64,000 nucleotides of DNA from positions 434,001-498,000 of the forward strand of contig NZ_CP019698.1 in assembly GCF_002005145.1 (NCBI RefSeq), in the 5' to 3' direction. The stretch is from Desulforamulus ferrireducens (GTDB lineage Bacteria; Bacillota; Desulfotomaculia; Desulfotomaculales; Desulfotomaculaceae). A program made the position numbers and the translations under genes. Below, piece by piece: positions 36,714 through 46,016 of this stretch. The first letter of the stretch is position 1; every line of letters starts with the position of its first letter. The notes under the pieces are model-generated. The model searched no databases. It saw nothing but the letters and a program-made list of their open reading frames with translations, and was not told the origin of the DNA.

Positions 36714-38354
36714 ATGAGCGTTTACGGCGCTTGGATAGTTGGTTTAGCAGTAGCTTATACTGCTATTCTCATTATCCTTGGTAACATTGTAAGGAAAAAA
36801 GCTACCAGTGGCGAGAGCTATTGGGTCGGTGGTCGGAATTTTAAACCCTGGATGGTCTTTGTTTGCATTACAGGTCTCTTTTCTGGCTCCTCTTTCATTT
36901 CAATATTGGAATTGTCTTACCTAAAAGGGGTTTCAGCTGGGTGGTACGGTATTGCAGAAATGCTACATGTTTTAATTATTGCGTTGCTGTTAATAGGTAC
37001 CTTCCGTAAGCGGATGATGGTTACGGTAAGCGGTTTAATTGGTGATACCTTTGGTCGCGTGTCTATGGGGGTTGCTGGGGCTATCACAGCATTTACATTC
37101 CCCATGTGGTCGGTGGCTACGGCGTTATCCTTTGCTTCAGCAGTGAGTGCTTTTACTAATATACCCATCACAATCTCGGTGGCCTTTGTGGCTGTACTGC
37201 TGTTAGTTTACTTGCAAGCCGGTGGTATGTGGTCGGTAGTGGTTACCCAAACAGCAAATACGATTATGTTCTTTATCATGTTTGCCGTTGGAATCGTTGC
37301 CTTTTTCGTTAACCCAGGAGTAGAAGGCATAAGACACCTAGCTGAAGTAAAGCCAGCCATGTTTGATTCAGCAGGTGTTGGACTCCAAACCATTATTTCT
37401 TGGTTTGCTACATTCCTCATTAACGTCTTATTGGCTCAAGCTGCTTTCCAAATGGCTTTATCCTGTCGGACCCCGGAGGAGGGGCGCAAAGGTATGCTGA
37501 TGGCCTTTGGGGCAAATATCTTCTTCGTTTTCTTTGGAGTTCTTTTCGGGTTAGCAGCAGCTGCTGTGATACCGGATGGTACTAGAGGAATGGTTGCTGT
37601 TCCACAGTATCTGGCCACCGTGCTGCCCGCACCCTTTGTAGGTTTGTTTTTCTTAGGCATTTGGGCCTGTGCTTTAGGTTGGGGCGCTTCTTGTCAATTC
37701 TCGGGTTCTACCAGCTTGGGGAGAGACGTAACTGGGGCCATTAATCCAGCATTGACTGACAAACAAAAAGTAACTTATACCAAGTGGTCGTTAGTTGTAT
37801 TAACAGTTCTTATGATTATATTAGGTTTCCTACGCAGTGAACAGGCAGCTTGGTGGAACGTATTTGCTTGGACTTTACGTAATGGTGCAACCTTTGCACC
37901 GGTCGTGGCAGCACTTTTCTGGCCACTGGCTACCAAACGGGCGGCCACCGCTTCTCTAGCAGTGGGATTTGTTGCTGGCCTAAGTTGGTACGCTCTGGGT
38001 AATTGGGACCCCGTTAATTTTTACATGAATGTGCACCCTGTTTTCTTCGGCATGTCTCTGAATATGATTACCATGCTAACGGTAACCCTGATAGAACAGT
38101 CTGGCAAATTCAGAATTAACGGTGAACTTACTAGCGCTCGGAAGAATACAGCCATAGCCGCTGTAGCCATGGCTGGTCTTGCACTAATCTCCATTGTCAC
38201 CTCATTTAATTGGCTGTTTACCAAAGGTTTATTGGGGCTGGCATGTTTCCTTGTTATTGCTGGTTTCTTTATCTTAACGATATCTGTAACTTCACCTGTG
38301 AGAGATGCAAGCACCATAAAGTCTCTCGAACCAGGAAACGTAATTTCTAAATAA
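36714..38354 (+). CDS. sodium:solute symporter family transporter
   Basis: A 546-residue integral membrane protein with about 13 transmembrane segments, of the SSS type (SGESYWVGGRNFKPWMVFVCITGLFSGSSF near the N-terminus, GWGASCQFSGSTSLGRDV in the middle). The substrate cannot be read from sequence. First gene behind the 36638 sigma-54 promoter, with AGGGGGAAAC before ATG 36714. Co-transcription with osmC and lpdA is likely (gaps 22 and 27 bp). Confidence 0.88.
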   Translation: MSVYGAWIVGLAVAYTAILIILGNIVRKKATSGESYWVGGRNFKPWMVFVCITGLFSGSSFISILELSYLKGVSAGWYGIAEMLHVLIIALLLIGTFRKRMMVTVSGLIGDTFGRVSMGVAGAITAFTFPMWSVATALSFASAVSAFTNIPITISVAFVAVLLLVYLQAGGMWSVVVTQTANTIMFFIMFAVGIVAFFVNPGVEGIRHLAEVKPAMFDSAGVGLQTIISWFATFLINVLLAQAAFQMALSCRTPEEGRKGMLMAFGANIFFVFFGVLFGLAAAAVIPDGTRGMVAVPQYLATVLPAPFVGLFFLGIWACALGWGASCQFSGSTSLGRDVTGAINPALTDKQKVTYTKWSLVVLTVLMIILGFLRSEQAAWWNVFAWTLRNGATFAPVVAALFWPLATKRAATASLAVGFVAGLSWYALGNWDPVNFYMNVHPVFFGMSLNMITMLTVTLIEQSGKFRINGELTSARKNTAIAAVAMAGLALISIVTSFNWLFTKGLLGLACFLVIAGFFILTISVTSPVRDASTIKSLEPGNVISK

Positions 38355-38376
38355 TGAAGAGAAGGGGAGAACACTA

Positions 38377-38829
38377 ATGTCAAAAGTGCTCATTAATTGG
38401 GAAGGTAATATGAAATTTGTCGGTGTAGACGATTCGAATATTCAGGTTCCTATGGATGCTTCAGAAATCTATGGTGGTCTTGGTCAGGGTGTACGACCGA
38501 TGGAATTGATGCTGATGTCATTGGGTGGTTGCACTGGTATTGAGGTAACACATATTTTGAAGAAAATGCGCATTACTTTTGAAGAGTTAAACATAGAAGT
38601 GAAAGGTAATAGAGTAGACGATCATCCCAAGGTCTTTGGGGATATTCAGGTGATCTATCGCTTTAAAGGTGCCAATGTTCCGGCTGAAAAGGTAAATAAA
38701 GCACTGCAATTAGCTGAACAGGTTTATTGTTCCGCAGCGAATATGATGAATAAAGTCGCCAAGATTGACTACTGTTTTGAGATTAACGGTGTCAAGTATG
38801 AATATAAGCCCAAGACAGAGGATAACTAA
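38377..38829 (+). CDS. OsmC-family protein (thiol peroxidase-like)
   Basis: 150 residues of the OsmC/Ohr fold. The two family cysteines are present: C52 in SLGGCTGIEV and C118 in EQVYCSAANMM. Known OsmC/Ohr proteins reduce organic hydroperoxides and are recharged through dihydrolipoamide, which makes the next gene (lpdA) and the lipoyl carrier upstream meaningful. Some OsmC relatives (YhfA-like) have no known activity, so peroxidase function is inferred. Confidence 0.88.
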   Translation: MSKVLINWEGNMKFVGVDDSNIQVPMDASEIYGGLGQGVRPMELMLMSLGGCTGIEVTHILKKMRITFEELNIEVKGNRVDDHPKVFGDIQVIYRFKGANVPAEKVNKALQLAEQVYCSAANMMNKVAKIDYCFEINGVKYEYKPKTEDN

Positions 38830-38856
38830 CAGGACTCAAAAGGGAGAAGATTTTTG

Positions 38857-40257
38857 ATGACTAATGAAAATTTTGATGTTGTTATAATTGGGGGTGGCCC
38901 TGGGGGCTACACCGCCGCCGCTAGGGTTGCCTCCCTGGGGGGCAAGGTTGCATTAGTAGAAAAGGAGGCATTGGGAGGGACCTGTCTTAACCAAGGCTGT
39001 ATTCCTACCAAAACGCTACTTAAATCAACTGAAGTATTGGAAACCGTAAGAAAAGCCAAGGAATTTGGGGTAGAAGTAGACAGCCCTTCAATCTCTCTGG
39101 AAAAGCTATTAAGCCGTAAACAGGCTGTTATTAAGCGCCTTAATAGTGGCGTTGAGTTTCTTATGAAAAATAGCAAAGTGTCTATCTTCAAGGGTGTAGG
39201 GAAAATAACAGGGATCAATAAAGTAACAGTTAGTCAAGATTCCGAGCAAAAAGTTCTAAAAACATCTAAAATTATTATAGCAACTGGATCTCGTCCAGCG
39301 GTGATACCCGGATTAGAACCTGATGGGGAAAAGGTGATTAATAGTGATCAGGCCTTAATGTTACAAGGTATCCCCAATAACCTTCTAATTATCGGGGGAG
39401 GTGCCATTGGGGTAGAATTTGCGAGCATTTACCATAAGCTGGGTTCGAAAGTTACCTTAGTTGAAGCGATGGATCGGATTTTGCCCTTTGCCGATGAGGA
39501 AGTCAGCAATGGCTTAAGACAATTAATGACCCGGGAAAAAATATCTATTCACACCAATGCTAAGGTTGCTGGGGTTATCAGAGGTGAAGATGGGCTTGTG
39601 GTTAATGTGGATACTCCCAAAGGCCCCCAACAGTTTAATGTAGATCAGGTTTTAGTGGCAGTGGGCCGCAGGCCAAATATAGAGAACCTTGGCTTAGAGG
39701 AGATTGGAGTGAAAGTTGAAAAAGGAAAGATCTTGGTAAATAGCATGATGCAAACCAGTGTACCTAACATCTATGCCATTGGTGACGCTAGTGGTGGGAT
39801 TTTATTGGCCCATGTTGCTTCTAGTGAAGGCGTGGTAGCTGCAGTTAATGCCATGGGTGGTCAGAAAGAGATGAATTATACAGTTGTACCCAGTTGCATT
39901 TACACCTCACCAGAGTTAGCCTCAGTTGGGCTCTCGGAAGCCCAGGCAAAAGAACAAGGAATACAGGTTGTTGTAGGTAAATCTCAATTTGTCGGTAGCG
40001 GAAAGGCCTTAGCTATGGCCGAAAATAAAGGTTTGGTGAAAATAATCTGCGATTCCGAAAGCGGTAAATTACTAGGGGTTCACATCTTAGGCCCCCAGGC
40101 TACAAGCCTCATCTCAGAGGGAGCTTTAGCCATTAAGTTAGGTGCTACGGCTGAAGATATAGCGGAAACAATCCATGCGCATCCCTCGCTACCTGAAACT
40201 TTAATGGAGGCAGCAGAGCAGGTGTTAGGGCTATTGGGTTCAGTGCATGTAAAATAG
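38857..40257 (+). CDS. lpdA: dihydrolipoyl dehydrogenase
   Basis: A 466-residue FAD disulfide oxidoreductase. FAD-binding GGGPGGYTAA is at the N-terminus, the redox disulfide is in GGTCLNQGCIPTKTLLKS (near residue 43), NAD-binding GGGAIGVEFAS is near 186, and the C-terminal HAHPSLPETLMEAA holds the catalytic His-Glu pair. ATG 38857 after GGGAGA is preferred to the TTG one codon upstream. No 2-oxoacid dehydrogenase E1/E2 genes are nearby. Confidence 0.95.
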   Translation: MTNENFDVVIIGGGPGGYTAAARVASLGGKVALVEKEALGGTCLNQGCIPTKTLLKSTEVLETVRKAKEFGVEVDSPSISLEKLLSRKQAVIKRLNSGVEFLMKNSKVSIFKGVGKITGINKVTVSQDSEQKVLKTSKIIIATGSRPAVIPGLEPDGEKVINSDQALMLQGIPNNLLIIGGGAIGVEFASIYHKLGSKVTLVEAMDRILPFADEEVSNGLRQLMTREKISIHTNAKVAGVIRGEDGLVVNVDTPKGPQQFNVDQVLVAVGRRPNIENLGLEEIGVKVEKGKILVNSMMQTSVPNIYAIGDASGGILLAHVASSEGVVAAVNAMGGQKEMNYTVVPSCIYTSPELASVGLSEAQAKEQGIQVVVGKSQFVGSGKALAMAENKGLVKIICDSESGKLLGVHILGPQATSLISEGALAIKLGATAEDIAETIHAHPSLPETLMEAAEQVLGLLGSVHVK

Positions 40258-40272
40258 TCGGGAGAAAACCTT

Positions 40273-40310
40273 AAACTAGGGTTGGCGAATTCAACCAACC
40301 CTAGTTTTTT
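40273..40310 (+). terminator. terminator of the symporter-osmC-lpdA operon
   Basis: A 13-bp perfect stem AAACTAGGGTTGG/CCAACCCTAGTTT with an AATT-containing loop and T run. Confidence 0.92.
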
Positions 40311-40572
40311 AAGGTCTTCTTTCAAGTTATATAACCGCCTTAGCTAAAGAAGAAGCAGGAGGTGCATAATCTTTTGCACCTCTTGCTTGAGGATGTCTCT
40401 AGTTTTGTGTAATTGGATATGTGTTATTTGCTCTAGCACAGGCTGAGAAAAATGAGTCAACGTGTTTTGGTGGACTGACTGATCCCTCGGGTGCGTTTGT
40501 CAATTTAAAACTAAGCCACTGTGCTCATCATAAGTGAGCCACTTGTGCTCATTTAAAACTGAGCCAGCGTGC

Positions 40573-41331
40573 TCAGTCATGAGAGCCAAATTTTGATTCA
40601 ATTCTCTGCTTAAGCCGATAGGATTCAGCGTTCATATCTAAAATATATGCATGGTGAGTTAATCGGTCGATTAATGCAGCGGTGAGCATTTCATTCGGAA
40701 AGAGTTCTCCCCACCGGGAAAATTCAAGGTTAGTGGTAATGAGCACACTTCCTCGCTCATTCCGGTTGGACAGCACATGAAAGAGAAGTTCCGCATGAGC
40801 CTTGGAAAAGGTGAGATAAGAAAGTTCATCCACAATGAGGAGATCGACTTTGGATAGGGCTTTCTCTAACTTGGTTAACCGATGAAACTCTTGGGCTTCA
40901 GAGAGTTCAGTGACCAGATTGGCGGCCGTATAAAACCGTACGGATAACCCTTGTTTACAAAGTCGTCGGCCTAAGCCTATGGCTAAATGCGTCTTTCCCG
41001 TCCCGGGGTTGCCAATCATGATCACATTCTCTTGACGTTTTACAAATTCTCCGGTGGCCAGCTGCCAAACAGTGGCTTCTTGAACGTTGGGTAAATGGTG
41101 AAACCGAAAATCGTCGAGGCTTTTATCTAAGGGGAAGTGAGCATTCCTAATCCTGCGTTTCATTTGGTTTTCTTGGCGCTGGGTTATTTCTTTACGAAGA
41201 ATCTCCACCAAAAACTGCTCATATCCCCAACCTTGCGCTTGAGCGAGCCGCAACACTTCTTCATAGCGGAGCACGGTGGGGAGTTTCAGGTGTTTAGCAT
41301 AGGCTTTGATGAGACCACTTTGGGTATTCAA
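40573..41331 (-). CDS. istB: IS21 transposition helper ATPase (copy 2)
   Basis: 252 residues with Walker A GNPGTGKTH near 106 and Walker B LLIVDELSYL near 162. Its start overlaps the istA stop by four bases. Intact, but its partner has a nonsense codon. Confidence 0.93.
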   Translation of the reverse strand: MNTQSGLIKAYAKHLKLPTVLRYEEVLRLAQAQGWGYEQFLVEILRKEITQRQENQMKRRIRNAHFPLDKSLDDFRFHHLPNVQEATVWQLATGEFVKRQENVIMIGNPGTGKTHLAIGLGRRLCKQGLSVRFYTAANLVTELSEAQEFHRLTKLEKALSKVDLLIVDELSYLTFSKAHAELLFHVLSNRNERGSVLITTNLEFSRWGELFPNEMLTAALIDRLTHHAYILDMNAESYRLKQRIESKFGSHD

Positions 41332-42824
41332 GACACCTGGCCTCCCCTCAGAAGCCGGTCATAGCAGGCGAGGTCGATCGGTTTTACTTGAGGGCCTATG
41401 GCTTTCAGTCGTTTAGGTTGAACCCTTTCAGTGACATAATACTCCACGACCTCAAGTGAATATTGACCCTGGCTCATCGCTTTATGAAGGGCGGTTTGTA
41501 CGGGTTCCAATCCATGGTCGACTATGAGTCGCAGGAGCCGGACCAAACTGCGATCTGCATCATGCGCTTTAAGATTGCGGTAAAACCGCCAGAACTCTTC
41601 CGGTAAATTCGCCTCCTGAACCAGTCGGGCATGACGCACGGCTCGAGGGCGTTGTTCCAGTAAGGGGAGGTAATGCGCCAAAGTATAACACGTTTTCCCT
41701 TTGCGATAACTCCGGGCGTGCCGGGCAATTTCTTGGCCGCGGTAATAAATACGCACCCAAAAGGCGCTGGCTTTTAAGGTCACCGTGTGTCCCGCATAGC
41801 TTACGGGAACCGAATAATGGCACCCTTCAAAGGAAACGGTCGCAAAATAGTCGACCTTAAGGTCCGCCATTTTAACGGCTTCAAACGGTTGAATCGGCAG
41901 TGGCGTAAGCGAGGCTTGCTCAAAGGCAAAAGATTCTTTGACCGAGAGCTCGCGCCCTCGAATATGGTGGTTTTCGCGGTAATGTTCACAGCGTCTAAGC
42001 AGGAGCTGATTTAATTCTTCCCAGGTCTGGACTTTAGGAATGGGTACGAGCACGTTGCGGCGGATATAGCCCACTAGGTTTTCAATCAGTCCTTTTTCAT
42101 GCCCCTCGCCGGGATTGCAGAATGACGCTTCATAGGCATAGTGAGCTCGAAACGCTCTAAACCGGTCTTGCTCTTTGACTTGTTTTCCCCAACCTTCTTT
42201 GACTGCAGTCTTGAGATTGTCGTAGATTATTCGTTGGGGAACCCCTTGGAAATACTCAAAGGCACGCTGATGTCCTTCGAGGAAGGCTTCTTCACGTTGT
42301 GAAGGGAAGGCCATCACAAACGGAGCACAGCTATGGCAAAGGCGCATACAAAAGAGATTGACTTCGGTCTACTCACCGGCGATAAATACCGTGGCTTTTC
42401 CCCAATCCACTTGGGCCGCTTCAGCCGGTGCAAACCGGAGAGGCACATAAACCTCCGGGAGTTTCGCTTTCATTTCGGCGACGACCCGACGGATCGTCGA
42501 TTCACCGCCTGTAAAACCCTGTTCATCCCGAAGGCGTTCATAAATCCTGCGGGCCGTGTGTCGCTGTTTGCGCGGGGCTTTCCGATCATGTTCAAGACAG
42601 CGTTGAATGAAGGTTCGGACGCTTTGAGTAACTACCGGGCTGCTTCGTATTGACGACTCTCTTTTCCACGGCACGTGGTTTCCTTTACAATACCGAGCCA
42701 CAGTATTCCGGGAAATACCCAGCCTTCGGGCAATTTCCCGTTGAGAAAGGCCTTCCACTGCAAACAAATGTCTGATAAGCTGATATTGATCCACTCCAAT
42801 CACCTCTAAATCCTCCCGTATCAC
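41328..42824 (-). pseudogene. istA: IS21 transposase with an in-frame TAG (copy 2)
   Basis: One 499-codon frame is interrupted only by TAG at 42369-42371, inside VFIAGE-(stop)-TEVNLFCMRL next to the first catalytic aspartate (VDWGKA). A CAG to TAG change explains it. The upstream part has the HTH (SQREIARRLGISRNTVARYC); the downstream part keeps the second Asp (IYDNLKTAV) and Glu (NPGEGHEKGLIENLV). Probably inactive. Confidence 0.92.
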
Positions 42825-42935
42825 AGAATCTGGTCAATTCAATGATACAGGATTTTAGTATTGGAGTGGCTCACTTTTATGTGAGCATTAGCCGGCTAAA
42901 TGGCTCAGTTTTAGTTTAGCGTTTATACCCTCGGG

Positions 42936-43277
42936 AACCAAAGAAGCATGGCATAAAATTGCGTCACACATTGAGTAAAAAAGCACCAATAAGCATAATA
43001 GAAGATTTATTTAAGAAGGTAGCTTAAAATTGAGAAGCTACATTATTGGTTTTCCAAATGGTAAACGGTAAAATTTCTAAATACAAGTAGGCCGCATGGG
43101 CGGATGCCCCCTTTAACAGTGCCTTTATCCAAAAGGCATTTAAACAACTACCTCCAAGGGTGATTAATTTTTTTGTCGTCGCATTGATCAACTTTTTGAC
43201 ACCACTAATATGGAGGAAAAATCAAAAAAATATAGAATTTAACATAAAAATATTAACTATAGAAAGGGTGACTTTTT
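42936..43277. other. intergenic stretch with gene remnants
   Basis: Contains the short frame tail interrupted by IS21 and a second overlapping short frame (KKAPISIIEDLFKKVA). I see no intact gene, RNA or clear promoter. Confidence 0.4.
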
Positions 43278-43745
43278 ATTAACGACGTTCCCTTTTGTTT
43301 TGTTGTGATATATGGAACTTTTGAAATACTTGCAGTATCTTGGTTTATTATGGAAATGTCAAACATTTATTATTCCATTAATTCTTTAATTAAAATCACT
43401 GCTTTGATATTAATGTTAACATTAATTATAAGAAACTTTTTTATAGGAAACTTGGTTGTTATGGGGGCAATAAATATTACATTAGGAATTTTTGCTATAT
43501 GGTTCTTTACAAAGAAATTTAATATAAAGATTATTATATTTACATTTTTAAGCATAGTCTTAACTATCTTGTCTGAGATAATATCAGCAACTTTTGTCCA
43601 AAAATATTTACATAGTATAAGTGATAATATTAGCTGGTGGTTAACGGGAATACCTCACATAGTTATTTTGATTTTAATACCTATTATTAAGCGAGGACAA
43701 TTGATATGCACGGAGAGAAAGGCAGGTATTTCAGAAATGCAATAA
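43278..43745 (+). CDS. hypothetical membrane protein, start uncertain
   Basis: Not recognised. About 155 residues with five hydrophobic segments, upstream of and overlapping a GGDEF protein gene by 40 bp. The frame is open from 43272. The only start with a good ribosome binding site (GAAAGGGTGA at 43263-43272) is ATT 43278; GTG 43305 has none. It probably acts with the diguanylate cyclase as a membrane sensor part, or the pair is a split ancestral sensor-GGDEF protein. Confidence 0.5.
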   Translation: MNDVPFCFVVIYGTFEILAVSWFIMEMSNIYYSINSLIKITALILMLTLIIRNFFIGNLVVMGAINITLGIFAIWFFTKKFNIKIIIFTFLSIVLTILSEIISATFVQKYLHSISDNISWWLTGIPHIVILILIPIIKRGQLICTERKAGISEMQ

Positions 43746-44458
43746 TAGTTGTTAGTATGATTGAATTATTTATTATTTTTATGTTTTCAATTCAAATATA
43801 TTTAAATGCACATGGAATAGATAAAGTCTATGGCCTGGAGACTTTAGACTTAGTTTTTTCTGCTAATTGTGTGGTTTATAGTTTTATTGTTTTTGTGCCA
43901 ACAATATTCTATTTTATATTACAAATTAATAGAATAAACGAAATGGAACAAGAGTTATGTCTTGATTCAATGACTGGGCTGTATAACAAAAGTTATTTAT
44001 TAAGAGCGGCTCTATTAGAGGTTGAACGTAATAAAAGATATGCCCAACCATTTTCTATAATCTTCATAGACTTAGATAACTTTAAAGAAATAAATGATAC
44101 ATATGGTCATAAAATGGGTGATTCTGTAATTGTTAAAGTAGCAGAAAAGATTAAGAAAACTGTACGAACTATAGATGTCCCTGTTAGATATGGGGGCGAT
44201 GAGTTTGTGATATTAATGCCGCAAACTACATATGAAGGCGCAAAATCTTTATTGGTTAGGCTGCAAGAAAAAGTATCCCTTATTGATATCCCATGTAAAT
44301 TTAAGCTGGATATCAGTGGGGGAATTTCTACATTTCCTAATGATAGTAAAGACCTTGAACAATTATTTGATCTTGCGGATAAAAGAATGTATAAAAACAA
44401 AGAGATTAAAAGGAATAAGCAACGCCCTTTGGAACAATCAAAATATTTAACTGTCTAA
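43706..44458 (+). CDS. membrane-bound diguanylate cyclase
   Basis: 250 residues. Two membrane segments lie at about 11-34 and 48-73, followed by a GGDEF domain with GGDEF at 163-167. The RxxD product-inhibition site (RTID, 154-157) stands exactly five residues before it, so both c-di-GMP synthesis and feedback are expected. Residues FIDLDNFKEINDTYGH give the metal/nucleotide site. It overlaps the preceding membrane protein gene. Confidence 0.92.
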   Translation: MHGEKGRYFRNAIIVVSMIELFIIFMFSIQIYLNAHGIDKVYGLETLDLVFSANCVVYSFIVFVPTIFYFILQINRINEMEQELCLDSMTGLYNKSYLLRAALLEVERNKRYAQPFSIIFIDLDNFKEINDTYGHKMGDSVIVKVAEKIKKTVRTIDVPVRYGGDEFVILMPQTTYEGAKSLLVRLQEKVSLIDIPCKFKLDISGGISTFPNDSKDLEQLFDLADKRMYKNKEIKRNKQRPLEQSKYLTV

Positions 44459-44580
44459 AGACTACTAGCATTTTGTAGCCATGATAGTCTTGCAAGAGTA
44501 GCAAATTTACTGAAATAAGTTGTATAAATCCTTGGATTGCCCCTATCAAGTAGACATAGAAAAAGAAAATCTTTGGACTG

Positions 44581-44645
44581 AAACCCTCTTGGTAGACACT
44601 AAGTATAGTAAAATATACAATGTGTTTATCCAAGGGGGTTTTTGT
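44581..44645 (+). terminator. long terminator after the diguanylate cyclase gene
   Basis: AAACCC-CTTGG-ACAC pairs with GTGT-CCAAG-GGGTTT around an AT-rich loop and is followed by TTTTTG. Confidence 0.7.
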
Positions 44646-44713
44646 CTAATAAGGGAGAACAGAAGCAATTTGTTTAACATAATAATAAATAGGTTTTTAG
44701 ATGGAGGAAGATG

Positions 44714-44938
44714 ATGCAGAAAAAGCTAATCAGAATTGCCATTATTATTATTGCTTTAATTTTGCTGTTCCCAATTCCGTATCGCTATAAAGACGGTGGA
44801 ACTGTTAAATATCAAGCAGTCTTGTACAGCATAACGGATTATCATGCAATCAGTGCAGCGGATGGCGGCTATGATACGGGGATTGAAATAAAAATTCTAG
44901 GTAAAACAGTGTACGAAAATATAACTTACGGACAGTGA
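44714..44938 (+). CDS. small single-span membrane protein, unknown function
   Basis: 74 residues: one membrane helix (about 5-20), then a short exported domain with YRYKDGGTVKYQAVLYSITDYH. Similar small proteins occur singly in Firmicutes without known role. ATG 44714 (or 44711) follows TGGAGGAAG. Confidence 0.6.
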   Translation: MQKKLIRIAIIIIALILLFPIPYRYKDGGTVKYQAVLYSITDYHAISAADGGYDTGIEIKILGKTVYENITYGQ

Positions 44939-45018
44939 ATATTATGATGGATTTGAGCCACCAACAACAGCGTTAACCTAACGGAATATTTCTGCAACTT
45001 ACTATAACCAAAAGTTAT

Positions 45019-45048
45019 TTGTAATATAATTTATAGTTATGGTAAAAT
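45019..45048 (+). promoter_or_regulatory. promoter of tRNA-Lys
   Basis: TTGTAA and TAAAAT with an 18-bp spacer, ending 15 bp before the tRNA. Confidence 0.5.
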
Positions 45049-45063
45049 AACCTTAAAAAATAT

Positions 45064-45139
45064 GGGTCATTAGCTCAATTGGTAGAGCAGGCGACTCTTA
45101 ATCGTCAGGTTGGGGGTTCGATTCCCTCATGGCCCACCA
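45064..45139 (+). tRNA. tRNA-Lys (anticodon CTT)
   Basis: A 76-base cloverleaf with all four stems formed: acceptor GGGTCAT/ATGGCCC, D stem GCTC/GAGC, anticodon stem GGCGA/TCGTC with loop CTCTTAA (anticodon CTT) and T stem GGGGG/CCCTC. The CCA end is encoded. Confidence 0.97.
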
Positions 45140-45171
45140 TGTAATATTTTAGTGCCGAACGGAGGGATTGG

Positions 45172-45870
45172 GTGGAAGATAGGATAGGTATATCCACGGC
45201 CTCCTTTTGCCTTTGGGATATTGAACCTTCCACTAAAATTGCTGTTAGTCAGGAACTAGAATTTACAAGGATTGAAATAGGGTTAAGTACCGCCAAAATG
45301 CTCAAGGAGTTTCATGCTGCCAGTCATCTTTTTCCAGCATTAAAATCCTTTAAACATATAACAGTTAATGCTCCCTGGTGCAGAATAGACTATGGGAAAA
45401 ACAAGCAAACAGAGAGGGTTATTGACTATCTAAAGCAGCTGAACGAGCACCTAAATATTGAGGGCTTTGTTTTTAGAATAGACTGTATATCAGACTTTTC
45501 CTTACTGGAAAAGAGTGGCTTAAATATTTACCTGGAGAATTCTGAGAAGTGGGGAAGTTGGGATAAACTTAGGAATATTTTAAAGGCAACCCCATATAAT
45601 TGTGTGCTTGATGTTAATAGAGCAACCAGGAATGAAGATTACCTGAAATATTTGGTAGATGAGTTTGGCGACAGAATTTCAGAGGTTCAACTTAACGGTT
45701 ATAAAGATGATTGCTATCGGGTTCCTCTGAGTGTTTCTGGCCAATACCATTTGGTAGATGAAGTAAAAGATTTGGAAGTGCCTTTTATTATAGAAGGGCT
45801 TTTCCCACCGGGGGATTATTTATCCATTATTAAAGAAAGAGATATAATTAACGAAATTTTAATCAGTTAG
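45172..45870 (+). CDS. sugar-phosphate isomerase/epimerase-like TIM-barrel protein
   Basis: 232 residues resembling the xylose isomerase-like TIM barrel (AP endonuclease 2) superfamily: IGISTASFCLWDIEPS at the N-terminus, IYLENSE in the fourth strand, CVLDVNRA, and a terminal PFIIEGLFP strand. Substrate and pathway are unknown. GTG start at 45172 with GGAGGGATT upstream, alone between a tRNA and a terminator. Confidence 0.65.
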   Translation: MEDRIGISTASFCLWDIEPSTKIAVSQELEFTRIEIGLSTAKMLKEFHAASHLFPALKSFKHITVNAPWCRIDYGKNKQTERVIDYLKQLNEHLNIEGFVFRIDCISDFSLLEKSGLNIYLENSEKWGSWDKLRNILKATPYNCVLDVNRATRNEDYLKYLVDEFGDRISEVQLNGYKDDCYRVPLSVSGQYHLVDEVKDLEVPFIIEGLFPPGDYLSIIKERDIINEILIS

Positions 45871-45876
45871 TTTTAG

Positions 45877-45901
45877 CCGAGGATATTAGTCCTCGGTTTT
45901 T
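45877..45901 (+). terminator. rho-independent terminator
   Basis: CCGAGGA/TCCTCGG stem followed by five T. Confidence 0.9.
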
Positions 45902-46016
45902 GCATTTTATTCCTTATGGTTTAGCTATAAATCTGTTACTTCTGGAAATAATAAGCTTAACTTTAAATTTCTATTAAAGAAGGACAACTTTGCTATCTAG
46001 GAAGGAGAATTTTATA

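Larger units (their letters stand above)
40492..42927 (-). mobile_element. IS21-family insertion sequence (copy 2), istA inactivated
   Basis: A 2436-bp element. CCCTCGGG at 40484-40491 and 42928-42935 is an 8-bp target duplication. The ends TGCGTTTGTCA and complement of TATAAACGCTAAAC share the asymmetric TG/TA pattern of copy 1. Removing the element joins an open frame (GGLTDPS-GTKEAWHKIASHIE, stop 42976-42978), so it interrupted a now unrecognisable short gene. Confidence 0.92.
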
